Both the position numbers and the translations under genes were made by a program. 64,000 nt of DNA from Methyloversatilis sp. XJ19-49 (GTDB taxonomy: Bacteria > Pseudomonadota > Gammaproteobacteria > Burkholderiales > Rhodocyclaceae), in the NCBI RefSeq assembly GCF_024580145.1, contig NZ_JANINI010000002.1, forward strand, positions 124,001 to 188,000, read 5' to 3'. The notes beneath the pieces were generated by a model. That model was not told where the DNA came from. It did no database searches and was given only the letters and a program-made list of their open reading frames with translations. Below, piece after piece: positions 16,949 through 26,841 of the stretch (positions are counted from its first letter, which is position 1; the number at the start of each line of letters is the position of its first letter).

Positions 16949-18490
16949 CTACAAGCGGTCGAGATTGTCCAGCATGTCGGCCGCGCGGTTGCGGAGCGCG
17001 TCGCGCTCCGCATCGCCGATGCGCTGCAGGTTCTTCACCATCAGCGCGGTGCGCGGATTGCCGGCAAAGGCCGCCTCGTGACGATCGAGGAAATGCCAGT
17101 ACAGCGTGGTGACCGGACAGGCGCGCTCGCCGGTGCGTTCGGTCGGCTTGTAACGACAGCCGTCACAGTAATTGCTCATGCGCTGGATGTAGGCGCCGCT
17201 CGCCACATACGGTTTGCTGGTGAAACGGCCGCCATTGGCGTACAGCGTCATGCCGGCGACGTTCGGCAGTTCGACCCACTCGACGGCATCGACATACACC
17301 GCCAGATACCAGTCCTCGACCTGCTGCGGTTCGATCTCCGCCAGCAGGGCGAACTGTCCGGTCACCATGAGCCGCTGGATGTGATGCGCGTAGCCGTATT
17401 GCAGCGTCTGGCCGATGGCTGCACGCATGCACTGCATGTGGGTATCGCCGGTCCAGTACCAGCGCGGCAGCGCGCGCGCGTGGCCGAAATGGTTGGCTTC
17501 GCGCAGGCCTGGCATGTCGAGCCAGTACGTGCCGCGGATGAATTCGCGCCAGCCCAGCACCTGACGCACGAAGCCCTCGACCGACTGCAGCGGCAACCGG
17601 TGCCGGCGCATCGCCTCGACCGCCGCCGCGATCACTTCGCGCGGATTGATCAGCTTCAGGTTCATCGCCGCGCTGATGCGGGCGTGCCACAGCCAGGGCT
17701 GGCCGGTCCACATCGCGTCCTGATGGTGGCCGAACAGTTCGAGCCGATGCTCGACGAAATCGTGCAGGGCGGCCAGCGCGTCTGCGCGGGTGACCGGCCA
17801 GTCGAAGTGTGCCGTCGAGCCCGGGTGATCGGCAAACCGTACTTCGACCAGATCGATCACGTCGCGTGTCACGTGATCGGGCGCAAAGGCGAGCGGTGCC
17901 GGCACGAGACCGGGGCCGCGCTTGCCGAAGCCTGCGCGATTGTCGGCGTCGAAATTCCAGCGCCCGCCCGCCGGCTCGCCGCCCTCCATCAGCACGGCGT
18001 GGCGCTCGCGCATGTGGCGGTAGAAGAACTCCATGCGCGGCTGCTTGTACTTGCGCGCCCAGTCGGCGAAACCCTGGCGCGACATCATGAAGTGCAGGTC
18101 GTCGCGCATATCGAGCGTCGTCACGCCATCGGAACACAACGCGCGGATCGCCTTTTCCAGCCGCCATTCGCCGGGCTCGACCAGTATCAGCTTGCGCGGA
18201 CTGTGCTGCGCGAGGCGTGCCGCGAGGATGTCGACCAGCGCCGCTTCGGCGTCGTCGCCGAGCGCGCGGTAATCCACTGTCCAGCCGCGCGCGCGCAAGT
18301 CCTGCGCGAAGTGCCGCATGGCCGACAGGAACAGCGCGCTGCGCGCCTTGTGGCTCCAGACGTGGGTCGATTCGCCAACCGCCTCGATCATCAACACGGC
18401 ATCGCACGCCGGGTCGAAACCTTCGAAGGCGGCGGAATCCGCATCGAGCTGGTCGCCCAGCACCAGTATCAGATGACGCAGTTCAGCCAT
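16949..18490 (-). CDS. cryptochrome/photolyase-related protein with Fe-S cluster (PhrB/FeS-BCP type)
   Basis: The 513-residue protein starts MAELRHLILVLGDQLD, as in the deoxyribodipyrimidine-photolyase-related family. The C-terminal domain has YCDGCRYKPTERTGERACP, whose CxxC and Cys 13 residues later match three cluster ligands of Agrobacterium PhrB. A fourth Cys is in HMQCMRAAIGQ. Such proteins repair (6-4) photoproducts or act as blue-light receptors, using FAD and a lumazine antenna. The start at 18490 overlaps the DUF2256 stop. An upstream ATG at 18517 would lie inside that gene. Confidence 0.92.
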   Translation of the reverse strand: MAELRHLILVLGDQLDADSAAFEGFDPACDAVLMIEAVGESTHVWSHKARSALFLSAMRHFAQDLRARGWTVDYRALGDDAEAALVDILAARLAQHSPRKLILVEPGEWRLEKAIRALCSDGVTTLDMRDDLHFMMSRQGFADWARKYKQPRMEFFYRHMRERHAVLMEGGEPAGGRWNFDADNRAGFGKRGPGLVPAPLAFAPDHVTRDVIDLVEVRFADHPGSTAHFDWPVTRADALAALHDFVEHRLELFGHHQDAMWTGQPWLWHARISAAMNLKLINPREVIAAAVEAMRRHRLPLQSVEGFVRQVLGWREFIRGTYWLDMPGLREANHFGHARALPRWYWTGDTHMQCMRAAIGQTLQYGYAHHIQRLMVTGQFALLAEIEPQQVEDWYLAVYVDAVEWVELPNVAGMTLYANGGRFTSKPYVASGAYIQRMSNYCDGCRYKPTERTGERACPVTTLYWHFLDRHEAAFAGNPRTALMVKNLQRIGDAERDALRNRAADMLDNLDRL

Positions 18491-18641
18491 GCGGCACACC
18501 CTTGCGACGGCAGCCATCGGAGCAGTACTTCACCTGTTCCCAGTTCTTCGCCCAGGACTTGCGCCAGGTCATTTCGCGACCGCAGGCGGCGCACGGCCGG
18601 CTGGGCAGCGACTGCTTGTTGCCTTTGAAACGAACGGTCAT
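18483..18641 (-). CDS. DUF2256 small zinc-ribbon-like protein
   Basis: A 52-residue protein (MTVRFKGNKQSLPSRPC...) with CAACGREMTWRKSW and VKYCSDGCRR, the paired cysteines of DUF2256. These probably bind zinc. The gene overlaps the photolyase start by eight bases (ATGGCTGA), and DUF2256 genes are often found beside cryptochrome/photolyase genes. Function is unknown. Confidence 0.82.
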   Translation of the reverse strand: MTVRFKGNKQSLPSRPCAACGREMTWRKSWAKNWEQVKYCSDGCRRKGVPHG

Positions 18642-18756
18642 GGCGCGCGGGATTGACAAGACGACATGAGGACCGGCTTCGCGCCGACGGGTTTCACGAC
18701 GCGACGGATTTATTTGAAACGCTCCGCGGCCGCACAATCGGGACTGCACAGATCGC

Positions 18757-19779
18757 TCAGCGCAGCCGCGCCCGCATGTCGGATGTGGCGACCACGCTGC
18801 CATCCTGATCGACGCGCAGCGCGTGACTGACGCCCATGCGCGCGGCCAGCGCCTGCCAGTGGTCGCGTCCGGCGATGAACAGCGGCTTGCTGTCTGCGTC
18901 CGAGCGCGCACCGGCACCGGGCGCGGCCGGGATCAGCACGGTCAGCGACTGCGTGTGGCGCACCGGCTGGCCGTCGCGCGGATCGATCAGGTGGCACAGC
19001 CGCTCGCCATCAAGTTCGAAGTAGCGCTGGTAGTCACCCGAGGTGCCGATGGCTTCGCCGTCGCGCAGCTCGACGCTGGCCAGCGCCTCGGACTTGCGCG
19101 GGTGCTGGATACCGACTCGCCAGGGCTGGTCACCCTTGCGCCCCAGCGCCATCACGTTGCCGCCGATATTGATCAGCGCATTGCGAACACCGCGCGCGCG
19201 CAGCAGGGCGGCCGCGCGGTCGAGCGCATAACCCTTGGCATAGCCGCCCAGGTCGAACTGCACCGCGGTGTTGCGGCTGCTCAGGCGATGGCCGCCGTCC
19301 GACCCGGCGTCAATGTCAACATCGGCCATGCGCGGTCGCGCTGCGATCAACGCAGACAGCGTCGCTGCGTCGGGCCGCCTCGGCAGGAACTCGTCGGCAT
19401 GGAAACCCCAGGCGGCGATCAGCGCACCGGCAGCCGGATTGAACAGGTCCTCGCCGCGCAGCGCCGTGGCCTTTGCATCGGCCAGCAACTGCGCCATTTC
19501 GTCATCGATATCGGCGGGCTGGCCGGCGGCAATGGCCGCGTTGATGCGCGTCAGCTCCGACGGCTGCCAGGCGTGCAGCAGGCGGTGCAGGCGGTCGAAT
19601 TCGCGCAGTACCTCGCCCAGCGCGTCACGCGCCTGCGCACGGTCGACGCCGTAGACGACGACTTCGACCCGGGTACCGAACACAAAGGATTCCTGCCGCT
19701 CCACCTGCTCGCGCGCGCAGCCCGCGAGCAGGCCGCACAGCCACAGCAGCGCGAAGAAAGCGCTAGCGCGTTGCCGCAC
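18757..19779 (-). CDS. apbE: FAD:protein FMN transferase (ApbE), lipoprotein
   Basis: About 340 residues, beginning with a lipoprotein signal ending in the lipobox LLAGC, so anchored in the envelope. ApbE motifs include LFNPAAGALIAAWGF, VQFDLGGYAKGYALDRAAALL, NIGGNVMALG and AIGTSGDYQRYFELDGERLCHLIDPRDGQPV. It flavinylates Thr in periplasmic targets such as Rnf/Nqr subunits or flavocytochromes. The GTG at 19779 is chosen because it gives a normal-length signal peptide; an ATG at 19812 lies deeper in gshB. Overlaps gshB by 17 bases. Confidence 0.9.
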   Translation of the reverse strand: MRQRASAFFALLWLCGLLAGCAREQVERQESFVFGTRVEVVVYGVDRAQARDALGEVLREFDRLHRLLHAWQPSELTRINAAIAAGQPADIDDEMAQLLADAKATALRGEDLFNPAAGALIAAWGFHADEFLPRRPDAATLSALIAARPRMADVDIDAGSDGGHRLSSRNTAVQFDLGGYAKGYALDRAAALLRARGVRNALINIGGNVMALGRKGDQPWRVGIQHPRKSEALASVELRDGEAIGTSGDYQRYFELDGERLCHLIDPRDGQPVRHTQSLTVLIPAAPGAGARSDADSKPLFIAGRDHWQALAARMGVSHALRVDQDGSVVATSDMRARLR

Positions 19780-20707
19780 GTTCGAGCGCGTCGACGAACA
19801 TCGCAGCGACATCGAAGCCTGTCTGTTCGGTGATTTCCACGAAACAGGTCGGGCTGGTGACATTGATTTCCGTCAGCCGGTCGCCGATCACGTCCAGCCC
19901 GACCAGCAGCAGGCCGCGTGCGGCGAGCACCGGACCGAGCGCGCGGGCGATCCGCCAGTCGGCTTCGGACAGCGGCTGCGCCACGCCGCGCCCGCCGACC
20001 GCCAGATTGCCGCGCGTCTCACCCGCCTTCGGGATGCGTGCGAGGCAGAACGGCACCGGCTCGCCGTCGATCAGCAGAATGCGCTTGTCGCCCTGTGCGA
20101 TATCCGGGATGAAGCGCTGCGCCATCAGCGTGTCGCTGCCGTCGCCGGTCAGCGTTTCGATGATGACATTGCGGTTCGGGTCGTCGGCGCGCACGCGGAA
20201 GATGCGCGAACCGCCCATGCCGTCGAGCGGTTTCAGGATGCTGTCGCGATGCAGGTCGATGAAGGCATTGATCGCCGCCACATCGCGCGTGACCAGCGTC
20301 GGCGTGATCAGGTCGGGAAACTCGCAGATCGACACCTTTTCCGAGTGGTCACGCACCGCGCGCGGATGGTTGAACACGCGGGCGCCGCCGGCCGCGGCGC
20401 GCTCGAGCATCCATGTGGCGGTGATGTATTCGAAGTCGAACGGCGGGTCCTGGCGCATCAACACGGCATCGAAGTCTCGCAGCACGCGCGTCCGGACTTC
20501 GGCGGCGCTGTACCAGGGCTTGTCGCCTTGCGCGAGATCGATGCGCAGGGCGCTCGCCGACAGCTCGCTGCCGGACAGGCTCAGCACCTCGCGCTGCACG
20601 GTCCAGATTTCGTGGCCGCGCCGCGCTGCCTCGCGCATCATGGCGATGCTGGAATCCTTGACCGGCTTGAGCGCGTCGAGCGGATCGACGATGAAGGCGA
20701 ATTGCAT
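19763..20707 (-). CDS. gshB: glutathione synthetase
   Basis: The 314-residue ATP-grasp enzyme starts MQFAFIVDPLDALKPVKDSS. It has MRQDPPFDFEYI, LKPLDGMGGSRIF and NVTSPTCFVEI, all typical of proteobacterial GshB. It joins glycine to gamma-glutamylcysteine. It starts two bases after the gshA stop, so both steps of glutathione synthesis are encoded in one operon, followed by overlapping apbE. Confidence 0.97.
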   Translation of the reverse strand: MQFAFIVDPLDALKPVKDSSIAMMREAARRGHEIWTVQREVLSLSGSELSASALRIDLAQGDKPWYSAAEVRTRVLRDFDAVLMRQDPPFDFEYITATWMLERAAAGGARVFNHPRAVRDHSEKVSICEFPDLITPTLVTRDVAAINAFIDLHRDSILKPLDGMGGSRIFRVRADDPNRNVIIETLTGDGSDTLMAQRFIPDIAQGDKRILLIDGEPVPFCLARIPKAGETRGNLAVGGRGVAQPLSEADWRIARALGPVLAARGLLLVGLDVIGDRLTEINVTSPTCFVEITEQTGFDVAAMFVDALERAATR

Positions 20708-20709
20708 GA

Positions 20710-22032
20710 TCAGCCGCGCAGTTCCGCTTCGACGGCTTCGTCGTGGCCGTCGAGCGGCAGGGCGCGGTCGAGTTCGATGCTGGCCGCCAGCAGCGCAAGA
20801 CGTGCCACCACACCATACGCGTAGAACCGGTTCGGCGGCGCATCCGGCTCGCAGCCCGGATCGGGCATCGTGCAGCAGGATTCGAACGCAAGCGGCTTGA
20901 AGTGCATGCCGGGCGCGTTCAGGTTCTCGTCGCGACCGCGCTCGGCATGCACGCGGTAGAAACCCCCGACGACATAGCGGTCCATCATGTACACCACCGG
21001 TTCGGCGACGCCGCCATCCACTGTCTCGAAAGTGGGCACGCCTTCCTGTATCAGCACGGAACTGACTTCCATGCCTTCCTTGATGACCGCCATCTTGTTG
21101 CGCTGCTTGCGGTTCAGGCCGACGATTTCGGACGGGTCGCGCACCGTCATGATGCCCATGCCGTAGGTACCGGCATCCGCCTTCACGATGACGAAGGGGT
21201 CATGATCGATGCTGTGCTGGGCGTACTTGTCGCGGATGCGCGCCAGCAGCGCGCCGACCCGCGTCGCCAGACACTCTTCGCCGCTGCGCTCATGGAAGTT
21301 GATGTCGTGACATACATCGAACATCGGATCGATGAGCCAGGGGTCGATGTCCATGACCGACGCAAAGCTGCGCGACACCTCGCTGTAGGCTTCGAAGTGC
21401 TGCGACTTGCGACGGGTCGTCCAGCCGGCATGCAGCGGCGGAATGACTGTCTGCTCGTGCACGTTCTGCAGCACCTCGGGCACGCCAGCCGACAGGTCGT
21501 TGTTGAGCAGGATGGCGCACGGATCGAAACCTTCGACGCCGATGCGCCGCCCGCCCGGCAGGCGGATCAGCGGTTCGAGCAGCAGACTCTGACCGTCGCC
21601 GAGGTCCAGCGTGGTCGGCTCCGTGATGTCCGGCAGCACGCTGCCGATGCGTACGTGCAGCCCGGCCAGCTTGAGAATGTGCGCGAGCCGGGCCACATTG
21701 CGCAGGTAGAACAGGTTGCGGGTGTGATTTTCGGGCACCAGCAAGAGGTTGCGCGCTTCCGGACACAGCTTCTCTATCGCCGTCATCGTCGCCTGCACGC
21801 ACAGCGGCAGAAAGGCGGCGTTGAGGTTGTTGAAGCCGCCGGGAAACAGATTGGTGTCGACCGGCGCCAGCTTGAAGCCGGCATTGCGCAAGTCAACCGA
21901 GGCATAAAAGGGCGGCGAGTGCTCCAGCCACTGCGACCGGAACCACTGTTCGATGTCGGTCTGGCGTTCCAGGAAACAGCGTTCCAGCGCGAGCAGCGGG
22001 CCGGTGAGCGCGGTGGTCAGATGAGGCACCAT
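20710..22032 (-). CDS. gshA: glutamate-cysteine ligase, Acidithiobacillus-type (TIGR02049-like)
   Basis: The 440-residue protein has the features of the betaproteobacterial/Acidithiobacillus GshA family, not of E. coli Gsh[64 protein letters not shown] and [17 protein letters not shown]. It makes gamma-glutamylcysteine, the first step of glutathione synthesis. It is followed two bases later by gshB. The upstream 160 bases divide it from the divergent ABC-F gene. Confidence 0.95.
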   Translation of the reverse strand: MVPHLTTALTGPLLALERCFLERQTDIEQWFRSQWLEHSPPFYASVDLRNAGFKLAPVDTNLFPGGFNNLNAAFLPLCVQATMTAIEKLCPEARNLLLVPENHTRNLFYLRNVARLAHILKLAGLHVRIGSVLPDITEPTTLDLGDGQSLLLEPLIRLPGGRRIGVEGFDPCAILLNNDLSAGVPEVLQNVHEQTVIPPLHAGWTTRRKSQHFEAYSEVSRSFASVMDIDPWLIDPMFDVCHDINFHERSGEECLATRVGALLARIRDKYAQHSIDHDPFVIVKADAGTYGMGIMTVRDPSEIVGLNRKQRNKMAVIKEGMEVSSVLIQEGVPTFETVDGGVAEPVVYMMDRYVVGGFYRVHAERGRDENLNAPGMHFKPLAFESCCTMPDPGCEPDAPPNRFYAYGVVARLALLAASIELDRALPLDGHDEAVEAELRG

Positions 22033-22194
22033 GGGCGTTGGGCGGTCGCGATCCGCAATGAAATTCAGGCCGCGAATTGTACCCCCGCAGCCCCCCTGTC
22101 ACCTCGGGAGCGCGCCGACCCGGACGGCTGCCCGGTGCGCTCCGGTACAATCCCGCCTCTTGCGCATCCGCGCGTTCAACTTTCCGTGAGTGCC

Positions 22195-23817
22195 ATGCTG
22201 TCCGCTTCCAACATCACCATGCAGTTCGGTGCCAAGCCGCTGTTCGACAACGTCAGCATCAAGTTCGGCGGCGGCTTCCGCTACGGGCTGATCGGCGCCA
22301 ATGGCGCCGGCAAGTCGACCTTCATGAAGATCCTCGCCGGCGTGCTCGAACCGACCGCCGGCAACGTCGTGCTCGATCCGCACGAGCGCATGGCCTTCCT
22401 GCGTCAGGACCAGTTCGCCTTCGAAGACCTGCGGGTGATCGACGTGGTCATGATGGGTCATGCCGAAATGTGGGCCTGCATGCAGGAAAAGGACGCCCTC
22501 TACGCGAACCCGGACGCGACCGAAGAAGACTACATGCGCGCCGCCGAACTCGAAGGCGAGTTCGCCGAATACGACGGCTACACCGCCGAGGCGCGCGCCG
22601 GCGAGTTGCTGCTCGGTGTCGGCATCCCGACCGAACAGCACACCGGACCGATGCGCGAAGTCGCACCCGGCTGGAAACTGCGCGTGCTGCTGTGCCAGGC
22701 GCTGTTCGCCAACCCGGATGTGCTGCTGCTCGACGAACCGACCAACAATCTGGACATCAACACCATTCGCTGGCTCGAACACGTGCTGAACGAGCGCAAC
22801 AGCACGATGATCATCATCAGCCACGACCGTCACTTCCTGAACCAGGTGTGCACCCACATGGCCGATCTGGACTACGCGACCATCCGCGTCTATCCGGGCA
22901 CCTGGGACGACTACATCGAGGCGTCCACGCAGGCGCGCGAGCGCGTTGCCGCGGCGAACGCCAAGGCGAAGGAACGCGTGGCCGACCTGCAGAACTTCGT
23001 GCGTCGCTTCTCGGCCAATGCATCAAAGTCCAAGCAGGCCACATCGCGCCTGAAGATGATCGACAAGATCAAGATCGAGGAATTCAAGCCGAGCTCACGC
23101 CAGTATCCCTGGATACGTTTCGAGTACGACCCGAAGGAAAAGCTGCATCGTCAGGCGGTCGAGCTGGAAAACGTGGTGTTCGGCTACGACGGCGGCCCGC
23201 AGATACTGAAAGGCTTCACCGCCACCTTCGACGGCGGCGACCGCGTCGCCATCATCGGCGAGAACGGTGTCGGCAAGACCACCTTCCTCAAGCTGCTGGT
23301 GGGCGAGCTGGCGCCGCAGCACGGCGCGATCAAGTGGGCGGAGAAGGCCCGGCTGGGCTATTTCGCCCAGGACCATTCGGCCGATTTCGACAGCGACCTG
23401 AATCTGACCGACTGGATCAGCGGCTACGTGCGCGAAGGCGGTTACGAGGGTGATGACGCAATCACGCTGATCCGCGGCACGCTCGGCCGGCTGCTGTTCG
23501 GCGGCGAAGACGTGAAGAAGAAGGTGCGCGTGCTGTCCGGCGGCGAACAGGGACGCATGATGTTCGGACGGCTGATGCTGCAGCGGAAGAACGTGCTGCT
23601 GCTCGACGAGCCGACCAATCACATGGATATGGAATCGATCGAATCGCTGAACGCCGGTCTGGACGCTTTCGAAGGCACGCTGTTCTTCGTGTCGCACGAT
23701 CGCGCCTTCGTATCGACGCTGGCCACGCGCGTGCTGGAAATGCGCGCCGACGGACAGATCACCGATTACCGCGGCGGATACGAGGAATACCTCGCCAGCC
23801 AGGGCATCGAAGATTGA
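22195..23817 (+). CDS. ABC-F family ATPase (YbiT-like)
   Basis: The 540-residue soluble protein has two ABC ATPase domains and no membrane segment. Walker A motifs are GANGAGKST and GENGVGKTT. The second domain has signature LSGGEQGR; the first has a degenerate signature ([12 protein letters not shown]). LLDEPTN occurs twice, and the inter-domain linker is charged. The order and the [17 protein letters not shown] start fit the YbiT branch. ABC-F proteins act on ribosomes at the E site. The stop overlaps the TTG of the next gene. Confidence 0.94.
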   Translation: MLSASNITMQFGAKPLFDNVSIKFGGGFRYGLIGANGAGKSTFMKILAGVLEPTAGNVVLDPHERMAFLRQDQFAFEDLRVIDVVMMGHAEMWACMQEKDALYANPDATEEDYMRAAELEGEFAEYDGYTAEARAGELLLGVGIPTEQHTGPMREVAPGWKLRVLLCQALFANPDVLLLDEPTNNLDINTIRWLEHVLNERNSTMIIISHDRHFLNQVCTHMADLDYATIRVYPGTWDDYIEASTQARERVAAANAKAKERVADLQNFVRRFSANASKSKQATSRLKMIDKIKIEEFKPSSRQYPWIRFEYDPKEKLHRQAVELENVVFGYDGGPQILKGFTATFDGGDRVAIIGENGVGKTTFLKLLVGELAPQHGAIKWAEKARLGYFAQDHSADFDSDLNLTDWISGYVREGGYEGDDAITLIRGTLGRLLFGGEDVKKKVRVLSGGEQGRMMFGRLMLQRKNVLLLDEPTNHMDMESIESLNAGLDAFEGTLFFVSHDRAFVSTLATRVLEMRADGQITDYRGGYEEYLASQGIED

Positions 23818-24701
23818 GCGCCGACGCGTCGAGCGCTGGCGAACACAAGCCCGATTGCCCGATCTGCGGCGACGCGCCGGGCCATCACTGGCTGTGGCGC
23901 GACGAACGGCTGCGCATCATCGATGCACGCGATGCCGACCATCCGGCCTTCCTGCGCGTGATCTGGAATGCGCATGTGCGCGAAATGACCGATCTGACCG
24001 ACGCCGACCGCCAGCACCTGATGGAGGTCCTGTGGCAGGTCGAGCGCGCCGTGCGCGAAATCGCCCAGCCGGACAAGATCAATCTGGGCAGCCTCGGCAA
24101 CATGGTGCCGCACCTGCACTGGCACGTCATCGCACGCTGGCCGGACGACGCGCATTTTCCGGGGTCGGTCTGGAGTGCGAAGCAGCGCGAAGGCGCGGCC
24201 CGCCCGCGGATACCCGCCGCGTTGTGGCGCGCCACGCTGCTGGCGCGGCTGGGGCTGCCGGCGGTAGCGGTGACGCCCGAGCTGGTCACGGCCTACGAAC
24301 ACACCGCGTATGCGGCCGACCTGCCCGGCGGTCCGGCCACGCTGCGCATCGGCACGCCTGAACCACTGCTCGAGCACTGGCTGACCGAACACGGACAGAC
24401 CCGCTGGGCAGTCATTTCCGCCGCCAATCCGTGGTCGTCGCGCTGCGAAAAGGATGCCAACCACGCCGCGCACACCGCCTTGCGTGCGCTGCTGGTGCAG
24501 CGCGGCCTGCCGGTGTGCGAAGCAATGAACTGGCCTGACGACGGAGTCGCCGGCTGGACCGAACCGGCGCTGATGTGCGCCGGGCTCAGCCCGGAGGAAG
24601 CGCTGCGAATAGGCGCCGCATTCGGACAAAACGCGGTGTTGTGCGGTGAAGCGGGCGAATCGACACAGATCATGTGGTGCGTGCGCCAGCGGGACCGTTG
24701 A
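23814..24701 (+). CDS. HIT-domain protein fused to DUF3293
   Basis: A 295-residue two-part protein. Residues about 14-130 are a HIT domain ([23 protein letters not shown]) ending in HLHWHVI, with catalytic-type histidines at 100, 102 and 104. Residues about 165-295 resemble DUF3293 ([41 protein letters not shown]-like end). The HIT part suggests nucleotide hydrolase or transferase activity. The start is a TTG overlapping the ABC-F stop (TTGA), so it is probably translated with that gene. Confidence 0.85.
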   Translation: MSADASSAGEHKPDCPICGDAPGHHWLWRDERLRIIDARDADHPAFLRVIWNAHVREMTDLTDADRQHLMEVLWQVERAVREIAQPDKINLGSLGNMVPHLHWHVIARWPDDAHFPGSVWSAKQREGAARPRIPAALWRATLLARLGLPAVAVTPELVTAYEHTAYAADLPGGPATLRIGTPEPLLEHWLTEHGQTRWAVISAANPWSSRCEKDANHAAHTALRALLVQRGLPVCEAMNWPDDGVAGWTEPALMCAGLSPEEALRIGAAFGQNAVLCGEAGESTQIMWCVRQRDR

Positions 24702-24723
24702 CCCGCCGCGCGGACAGCGCCGC

Positions 24724-25134
24724 TCAGTAGCCTTTGGGACTGTAGCTGGGCCCGCTGTCCGGTGTCTCCGCCGGACGGGTGCGCGCGACATGCCAGGTGC
24801 CGCCCAGACCGTCGCCGCCGGCTTGTCCGGGTTTTGCGTCGCCCACGAAATAGTACAGCGGCCTGCCGCGATGCGCCCACTGCAGGCTGCCGTCGGCGCG
24901 ACGCAACAGCGGGAATGCCGGTTTCGCCGACGCATCGGGCGACGCGGAAAAAGGCGGCCACTGCACGGCGCACTCATCCTTGCAGGCGCTGACACCCGCG
25001 CTGTCTCGATCGAACGTATACAGCACCCGGCCGGCCGGGTCGGTGAGCCGTCCGTCCGCGCCCTCGACCGGCTGCGCCAGCACAGCCCGGCAGCACGCCA
25101 CGGTGACGATACACAGCAGGTATCTGGATAACAT
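24724..25134 (-). CDS. exported protein with COG4315-type secreted repeats
   Basis: A 136-residue protein with a signal peptide (MLSRYLLCIVTVACCRAVLA). Two related units follow: LTDPAGRVLYTFDRDSAGVSACKDECAVQWPPFSA and WAHRGRPLYYFVGDAKPGQAGGDGLGGTWHVA, as in the secreted-repeat/YbaY-neighbour lipoprotein family (pfam03640). Two cysteines (SACKDEC) may form a disulfide. Function is unknown. It converges with the HIT-DUF3293 gene 22 bases away. Confidence 0.85.
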   Translation of the reverse strand: MLSRYLLCIVTVACCRAVLAQPVEGADGRLTDPAGRVLYTFDRDSAGVSACKDECAVQWPPFSASPDASAKPAFPLLRRADGSLQWAHRGRPLYYFVGDAKPGQAGGDGLGGTWHVARTRPAETPDSGPSYSPKGY

Positions 25135-25290
25135 GTCGATCTCCTGTTCGGTGACTCAGCGCAGACAGCGCGCACACGCAGATTGATGTAACGCAATCGG
25201 TCAAAAAAAGCGTGCGATCAAGCCGGGTGCGCACACGCAAACATCGGCACGCACATAGAATCAGGTATCGCTACACGCTGCAAGATCGCA

Positions 25291-26841
25291 ATGCACCCGT
25301 TCGCCCTGCCGGCAACCGCACCGACGCACCCGCCCGAGCTCGCCACGGCCCGGGCGGCGCGCGACTGGCTGCAGCAGCTCGACAGCACGCAGCCACTGAA
25401 CGCCCAGGCCAGCCTGCTCGGCCAGATAAACCTGCTGAACCGTTATCGCATGACAGCGGGCGAGCGTTTGCGCGTGATCGAAGAATTGCGCGATGCCGTG
25501 CTGCATGCGCAAGCCGGCGCGTCGGGCCGCTTTGTCGGCCGGCCGCTGCCGCTGTCGGCCGGCGAGCGCTCAGCGTTCGATGCCAATCAGGCGATGTGGG
25601 ATGCGCTGGCCACGGCCTATCTGCATTGCCTGGCTGCTGCACTCGATGGCGACGGCGGCGTCGCAGGACAGGTCGGGCTGATTGCACATCGCGCGCTCAG
25701 CGCGCTGTCACAGATGCAGCTCGATGCGATGCGCGCGGCCCATCTGCCGCCGACCGGCTACTGGCGGCGCACCCATGCCTGCTACGAAGCAGCGGAAAAA
25801 CTCGGGGCGGCCGAACGCAAGATCCAGGACGACACGCTGAACGATGAACGCCCCACCAGCGTGCGCGCCGCCTATGTGCTGTGCGTGCTGATGCATACCG
25901 CCAGCCCGTTCGGCCTGACGCACCGCCAGTTGCGCATGCTGTACCGCTGGCTCGGCAAGTGGTCGGGCAAGGTGGCGCTGCTCGACAGCGCGATCCATCA
26001 GTGCGCGCTGCCACCACTGATGCTCGATCTGTCGAGCGACGAGGCAATCGCGCGGGCAGCACAACGTGAAAGCTCGCTGCGCTGGCTGGTACTTGACGAG
26101 TTTTCGCACGGTATCCGCAAGCGCATGGGGCTGCTTGCGCAGGGTGAAACACCAGTCGCGCTGCGCCTGGGCGACGAATTGAGCCCGGCCCAGGCAGACC
26201 GGCTGCTGCGCCATCTGCACACGCACTGCTGCCGCGGTGGCCTCACGCGCGCCGAACCGAGGCGACCGCTGCAGCAGAACGCATCGGTGGTCGTCGGCAT
26301 GCAGGCAGTGCAGCAGTTTTTTGGCGGCGGCGCCCCTGCGCCTGACGTACTGCAATCCGCCAGCGCGCCGGTCACCACCGCCACCGGTTATCTGGTCGAA
26401 GACTGGCGCATTCTCGACGACAGTGCCACCGGTCTGCGGCTGGACCGTCGCATCGGCGGCGACGGCATGCGCGTGAGCAACGGCATGTTGCTGGCAGTAC
26501 GACCGGACAATGCCAGCCAGTTCATGCTGGCCTACATTTGCTGGGTCATGGCGAATGGCGTCGAACTGCAGATCGGCATCAGCCTGCTCGCCGGCACCCC
26601 CCAGCCGGTCGGACTCGCCCGCGCGCCCGACGGCCAGGGCGAACATCAGGGACACGGACTATTGATGCCGGCCGTCGAGCGCATCGGCCAGCCGGAATGC
26701 GTTGCGCTGCCGTCAGGCTGGTATCGCAAGTCGCGCGACATCCTGCTGTCGGGAGACGCAGGCCGGCGGCGCGTACGGCTGGTTGAATCGCTGGAGCGCG
26801 GCGCCGATTTCGACCTCGCGCGCATCGAGCCCGCAGCATGA
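25291..26841 (+). CDS. conserved hypothetical protein, first of a tandem paralogous pair
   Basis: A 516-residue soluble protein. The N-terminal two thirds look all-alpha (ARAARDWLQQLDSTQPLNAQ, LHCLAAALDGDGGVAGQ). The C-terminal third looks beta-rich (WRILDDSATGLRLDRRIGG, MRVSNGMLLAVRP, LPSGWYRKSRDILLS), with spacing that recalls PilZ-like domains. It resembles the next gene along its length, in the WALAYLH-like helix and the SGWY/RGWF plus DI/EIYL segments near the C terminus. No catalytic motif is visible. A regulatory or cyclic-di-GMP role is speculation. Its stop overlaps the next ATG. Confidence 0.75.
   Translation: MHPFALPATAPTHPPELATARAARDWLQQLDSTQPLNAQASLLGQINLLNRYRMTAGERLRVIEELRDAVLHAQAGASGRFVGRPLPLSAGERSAFDANQAMWDALATAYLHCLAAALDGDGGVAGQVGLIAHRALSALSQMQLDAMRAAHLPPTGYWRRTHACYEAAEKLGAAERKIQDDTLNDERPTSVRAAYVLCVLMHTASPFGLTHRQLRMLYRWLGKWSGKVALLDSAIHQCALPPLMLDLSSDEAIARAAQRESSLRWLVLDEFSHGIRKRMGLLAQGETPVALRLGDELSPAQADRLLRHLHTHCCRGGLTRAEPRRPLQQNASVVVGMQAVQQFFGGGAPAPDVLQSASAPVTTATGYLVEDWRILDDSATGLRLDRRIGGDGMRVSNGMLLAVRPDNASQFMLAYICWVMANGVELQIGISLLAGTPQPVGLARAPDGQGEHQGHGLLMPAVERIGQPECVALPSGWYRKSRDILLSGDAGRRRVRLVESLERGADFDLARIEPAA

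Noticed and set aside
20743-22194. A long upstream extension of the ABC-F gene
   Set aside because: It is antisense to gshA; the conserved ABC-F N terminus begins at 22195.
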